In this document: positions 61,204 through 64,000 of the stretch, piece after piece | Position numbering within the stretch: position 1 is the first letter of the stretch | Layout: each line of letters opens with the position of its first letter | Source of the DNA: Syntrophotalea acetylenivorans | GTDB taxonomy: Bacteria > Desulfobacterota > Desulfuromonadia > Desulfuromonadales > Syntrophotaleaceae | Assembly: GCF_001887775.1 (NCBI RefSeq) | Contig: NZ_CP015519.1 | Location: forward strand, 930,001 to 994,000 | Reading direction: 5' to 3' | Length of the DNA stretch: 64,000 nucleotides | Notes under the pieces: model-generated | What the model was told of the DNA's origin: nothing | The model's input: the letters and a program-made list of their open reading frames with translations, nothing else | Database searches by the model: none | Made by a program: the position numbers and the translations under genes

Positions 61204-62049
61204 GTGGATAGACTTGAACTGGCCTATCGTATTGGCAAACGCAGGGCCTGTGAGGTCGTGGGCCTGCAACGCTCGGTCTACTACTCGGTCTACTACTATA
61301 AATCGGTCAAGGATGATAGGGTTCTTCAGCAGCGTATCTGTGAGATTGCCGCGACCCGGATTCGTTACGGCTATTTGCGGATCCATGTGCTTTTAAGACG
61401 TGAGGGCTGGCACGTCAACCATAAGCGCGTCCATCGAATTTATTGTGAAGAAGGCCTGAACCTGCGACACAAAAGACCGAGGCGCCGCGTGGCGGCAGCC
61501 CATCGGGTGCAGCGGCCCGAAGTCTCTAAGATCGATCAGTACTGGTCCATGGATTTTGTGGCCGACAACTTGTTTAATGGCCGCCGAATCAGGGTCTTAA
61601 CTGTCGTCGATAATTTGAGTCGTGAATGCCTCGCCATCCATGTGGATCGGGCAATTAAGGGGAAGCATATCGTTCAGGCCATGGAGAGGCTACGCCTTTT
61701 TACGGATCGCTGCCCTGAAAGGATTCAGGTCGACAACGGCTCGGAATTCATTTCCAAGGATCTGGATAAGTGGGCGTACGAAAACGGAGTCACTCTCGAC
61801 TTCTCCAGGCCGGGAAAACCGACAGATAACGCTTTGATTGAGTCGTTCAACGGAAGCTTTCGCGATGAATGCCTCAACACCAACTGGTTTCTTTCAATTG
61901 ACGATGCCAAGAAAAAGGTCGATGCTTGGCGGAGAGATTATAATGGGTTTCGCCCGCATTCATCGCTGGGAAATTTAACCCCGGCACAGTTCCGGGAACA
62001 ACACGGAAGCCCGAAATCCCTACATTTGGTCTGTCCAGGTTACGGGTGA
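61204..62049 (+). CDS. IS3-family transposase OrfB (DDE integrase)
   Basis: A 281-residue integrase-like subunit. The DDE triad is visible in QYWSMDFVADNLFNGR, RIQVDNGSEFISK and ALIESFNGSFRDECL. It is in the -1 frame of orfA and is likely made as a fusion; a GTG at 61204 is the first possible internal start. A 12-base tandem duplication (TCGGTCTACTAC twice, about 61274-61297) adds four residues (SVYY repeated) to the N-terminal part, next to a region that is otherwise conserved; its effect is unknown. Confidence 0.92.
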   Translation: MDRLELAYRIGKRRACEVVGLQRSVYYSVYYYKSVKDDRVLQQRICEIAATRIRYGYLRIHVLLRREGWHVNHKRVHRIYCEEGLNLRHKRPRRRVAAAHRVQRPEVSKIDQYWSMDFVADNLFNGRRIRVLTVVDNLSRECLAIHVDRAIKGKHIVQAMERLRLFTDRCPERIQVDNGSEFISKDLDKWAYENGVTLDFSRPGKPTDNALIESFNGSFRDECLNTNWFLSIDDAKKKVDAWRRDYNGFRPHSSLGNLTPAQFREQHGSPKSLHLVCPGYG

Positions 62050-62354
62050 GGCTCACCCTGGCGTTACCCCCAGCCTAGTTTTGAGCGAACTGTGTGGTAT
62101 TTATGTTCCCAGTTTGAGCTATCTTCGCATTATGAGTTCTTTGAAACCTATCCCCAAAAAAATTGAATGCAATTGGCGCTGCCTGCGAATTCCTTCAACT
62201 CACCCTTTATCAGATACAGAAAAGGGGTGTTTTGGCTGAGAGGTAAATTTCTTGCACCGAGCTATTACACTGTTAAAATTCAAGGGTTATGACCTAGAGA
62301 AAATAAAAAACCTGTCCCAGAGTCTCAGTGAGGTCGGTCCGCAGGAGGATATAA
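62050..62354. other. gap after the IS element
   Basis: About 300 bases of A+T-rich sequence between orfB and the second ATPase. It should contain the right IS end and the ATPase promoter; neither could be placed. No MerR-type long-spacer promoter is obvious. Confidence 0.4.
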
Positions 62355-64000
62355 ATGCCACGACGAATTGATTACAGAATCCAGGGTTTAGATTGCTCGG
62401 AAGAGGTGACGATCCTTCGGCGGGAAGTAGGGGGAAAGCCGGGAGTGATCGACTTGGAGTTCGATGTTCTCAATGCCCGGATGTCGGTGGAGTTTGACGC
62501 CGACGCGCTGTCCGCCAGTGAGATCGTTGCGGCGGTGGATGCGACGGGCATGAAGGCCACGCCTTGGGAGCGGCGCCTTGAGGGAGAAGAGGAACCGTTC
62601 TGGATCCGACACGGACGGCTTATTATGACCGCCGTGAGCGGCATGCTCCTGCTGGCAGCATTTCTCACACATTGGGTGATGCACGGCAACCTGTTGGATG
62701 CCTTTGCTGGCGGTCATGATGCCGAACACTCCTTTCCGTTGCCCGTGTATCTAATCTACCTCGGCTCGGTTGCTTGCGGCGCCTGGTACGTCATTCCCAA
62801 GGCCCTGCTGGCAGCCCGCCGCCTGCGGCCCGACATGAACTTCCTTATGGTTGTGGCTGTCGTCGGCGCAATCATCATTGGCGAGTTGTTTGAAGCGGCG
62901 ACGGTGGCTTTCCTGTTCGCCCTTTCGTTGTTGCTCGAGCATTGGAGCGTCGAGCGGGCACGCAACGCGATTGGCGCGCTTCTGGACCTGTCACCTCCCA
63001 CGGCCCGTTATCTATGCCCGGATCATGGAACTATCCACGAAAAACCTGTGGAGGACGTCCCCCTTGGCGCCATTGTCCACGTCCGCCCGGGCGAGAAGAT
63101 TCCCTTGGATGGGGAGGTAGTCAAAGGCATATCCTCGGTGAATCAGGCCCCGATTACTGGTGAATCCATGCCGGTTTCCAAGCAACTCGGAGACGAGGTT
63201 TATGCCGGGACCATCAACCAGGACGGCGCGCTGGAGTTCCGAACCACCAGGGCCGCCAACGATACGACCCTGGCGCGGATCATTCACATGGTCGAAAGCG
63301 CGCAGTCACGGCGGGCGCACAGCCAGCAGTGGGTAGATCGCTTCTCCGCCTACTACACCCCGGCCATGATGATCCTAGCCGTTTCCCTAGCAGTTCTTCT
63401 ACCTCTGCTGACGATGGCATCGTGGTCGGAAGGGGTTTATCGCGCTCTTGTCATACTAGTGATTGCCTGTCCATGCGCTCTCGTGATCTCCACACCGGTA
63501 AGTATCGTTTCGGCCCTAACGGCATCAGCCCGTAACGGTGTGCTAATAAAGGGGGGCATTTTCCTTGAGACGGCGGGCCGAATCAAAGTTCTTGCCCTGG
63601 ATAAGACGGGAACACTCACACAAGGAAAAACGCAGGTACAGCAAATAGTACCTCTCAGCGGACACAGCGAACGGGAGCTTCTGGAGCGTGCGGCGGCTCT
63701 GGAGGCAGCCAGCGAGCACCCTCTGGCTCGCGCGATCCTGCAAAAGGCTCGCGAATTGGGCGTCGAAGTTATCCCGGCCGAACATTATCAGGCCATTCGT
63801 GGCAAGGGCGGAGAAGGTAGTATCGGTGGCAGGCAGTTCTGGATCGGCAGCCACCGCATGATGCATGAAAAAGGTCAGGAAACTCCGGAAATCCATGCTA
63901 AAGCGGAGGAACTGGAGGATGCAGGACACACCGTAGTCGCCATCGGCAACGACACCCATATCTGCGGGCTGATCAGTATTGCCGACAGCCTGCGTGAGAA
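62355..64000 (+). CDS. second P1B-type heavy-metal ATPase, C-terminus beyond the window
   Basis: About 548 residues are visible from the ATG at 62355 (GGAGGAT upstream); the frame leaves the window. One HMA-like domain has LDCSEEV instead of CxxC. The membrane part has four helices before the actuator loop (NQAPITGESMPVSKQ), then VIACPCALVISTPVS, DKTGTLTQGKTQVQ as phosphorylation site, and ASEHPLARAIL. The single-Cys CxEE type motif and CPC suggest Zn/Cd/Pb/Co rather than copper. It differs from the pump at 53643, so it is not a recent duplicate. It directly follows the IS3 element. Confidence 0.93.
   Translation, partial: MPRRIDYRIQGLDCSEEVTILRREVGGKPGVIDLEFDVLNARMSVEFDADALSASEIVAAVDATGMKATPWERRLEGEEEPFWIRHGRLIMTAVSGMLLLAAFLTHWVMHGNLLDAFAGGHDAEHSFPLPVYLIYLGSVACGAWYVIPKALLAARRLRPDMNFLMVVAVVGAIIIGELFEAATVAFLFALSLLLEHWSVERARNAIGALLDLSPPTARYLCPDHGTIHEKPVEDVPLGAIVHVRPGEKIPLDGEVVKGISSVNQAPITGESMPVSKQLGDEVYAGTINQDGALEFRTTRAANDTTLARIIHMVESAQSRRAHSQQWVDRFSAYYTPAMMILAVSLAVLLPLLTMASWSEGVYRALVILVIACPCALVISTPVSIVSALTASARNGVLIKGGIFLETAGRIKVLALDKTGTLTQGKTQVQQIVPLSGHSERELLERAAALEAASEHPLARAILQKARELGVEVIPAEHYQAIRGKGGEGSIGGRQFWIGSHRMMHEKGQETPEIHAKAEELEDAGHTVVAIGNDTHICGLISIADSLRE

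Larger units (their letters stand above)
60835..62090 (+). mobile_element. IS3-family insertion sequence (right end not fixed)
   Basis: It comprises orfA and orfB in overlapping -1 frames with an A6G slippery site. The left end is probably TGACCTCCCCCCCC at about 60835. A GTTTTGA motif of the left terminal region (complement of TCAAAAC at 60860) recurs near 62077, but a full right inverted repeat could not be identified and no target duplication was found. The interrupted orfA does not resume on the right, so a deletion may have followed insertion. Confidence 0.75.

Overview
The window looks like a chromosomal segment from an anaerobic, metal-respiring type deltaproteobacterium (Desulfuromonadales/Geobacterales-like). 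I infer this from the housekeeping gene order, the bifunctional chorismate mutase/prephenate dehydratase, the many periplasmic thiol and metal-handling genes, a ferritin, FeoB and a small 4Fe-4S ferredoxin. No rRNA, tRNA or CRISPR array was seen.

Positions 1-24.0 kb are core genome, mostly on the minus strand. They hold the N-terminus of a sodium-coupled NSS transporter, a SEC-C protein, and an operon of TPR protein, LolB-like lipoprotein, peptide/nickel-type ABC binding protein and two permeases. Into that operon galE and a lone MshEN-domain gene are inserted. A STAS/anti-sigma kinase pair, HAD phosphatase, lgt and an RluA-type synthase follow, then a probable 6S RNA. Next comes the block ihfB, sppA, rpsA, ispH, cmk, aroA, tyrA, pheA, and then an aminotransferase and two thioesterases. 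From 24.0 to 25.4 kb there are a ferredoxin, an EF-hand protein and a LapA-like protein.

Positions 25.8-34 kb are accessory DNA. A 3'-truncated molybdenum-storage-like fragment abuts a 5'-truncated recJ. Beyond the recJ break lies an A+T-richer four-gene operon, read on the minus strand: a 55-residue X-Pro-X repeat peptide ending in glycine, an E2-E1 fusion enzyme, a JAMM isopeptidase, and a protein with an R-x4-H HEPN RNase motif. This looks like a ubiquitin-like conjugation defence or toxin system with no recognisable ubiquitin fold and no CD-NTase, and it is the strongest candidate for an undescribed system. A methyltransferase, a SpoIIE phosphatase and a small exported protein follow.

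Positions 34-46.3 kb are metal homeostasis. They hold a ferritin with a 5-bp duplication at its start, an arsR-feoB-zinc ribbon-DtxR/FeoA-permease operon, and a ZraS/ZraR-like two-component system with an lspA between kinase and regulator. That regulator faces a clear sigma54 promoter in front of a His-rich lipoprotein, a zinc-ribbon protein and a ZraP-like protein. DUF302, SHOCT and cysK genes follow.

Positions 46.5-57.3 kb form a minus-strand cluster of envelope thiol and lipoprotein enzymes (lnt, a ccdA remnant, TlpA-like, a DsbC-like protein with a haem motif, VKOR-thioredoxin, a beta-helix lipoprotein, ccdA, DUF1573, lspA). It sits behind a Zn/Cd/Pb P-type ATPase with a divergent MerR regulator and a broken dsbA. 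Positions 57.4-64 kb hold an IS1595-type remnant, two Cys/Met-metabolism PLP enzymes under a SAM-I riboswitch, an IS3 element with an A6G frameshift site, and the start of a second heavy-metal ATPase.
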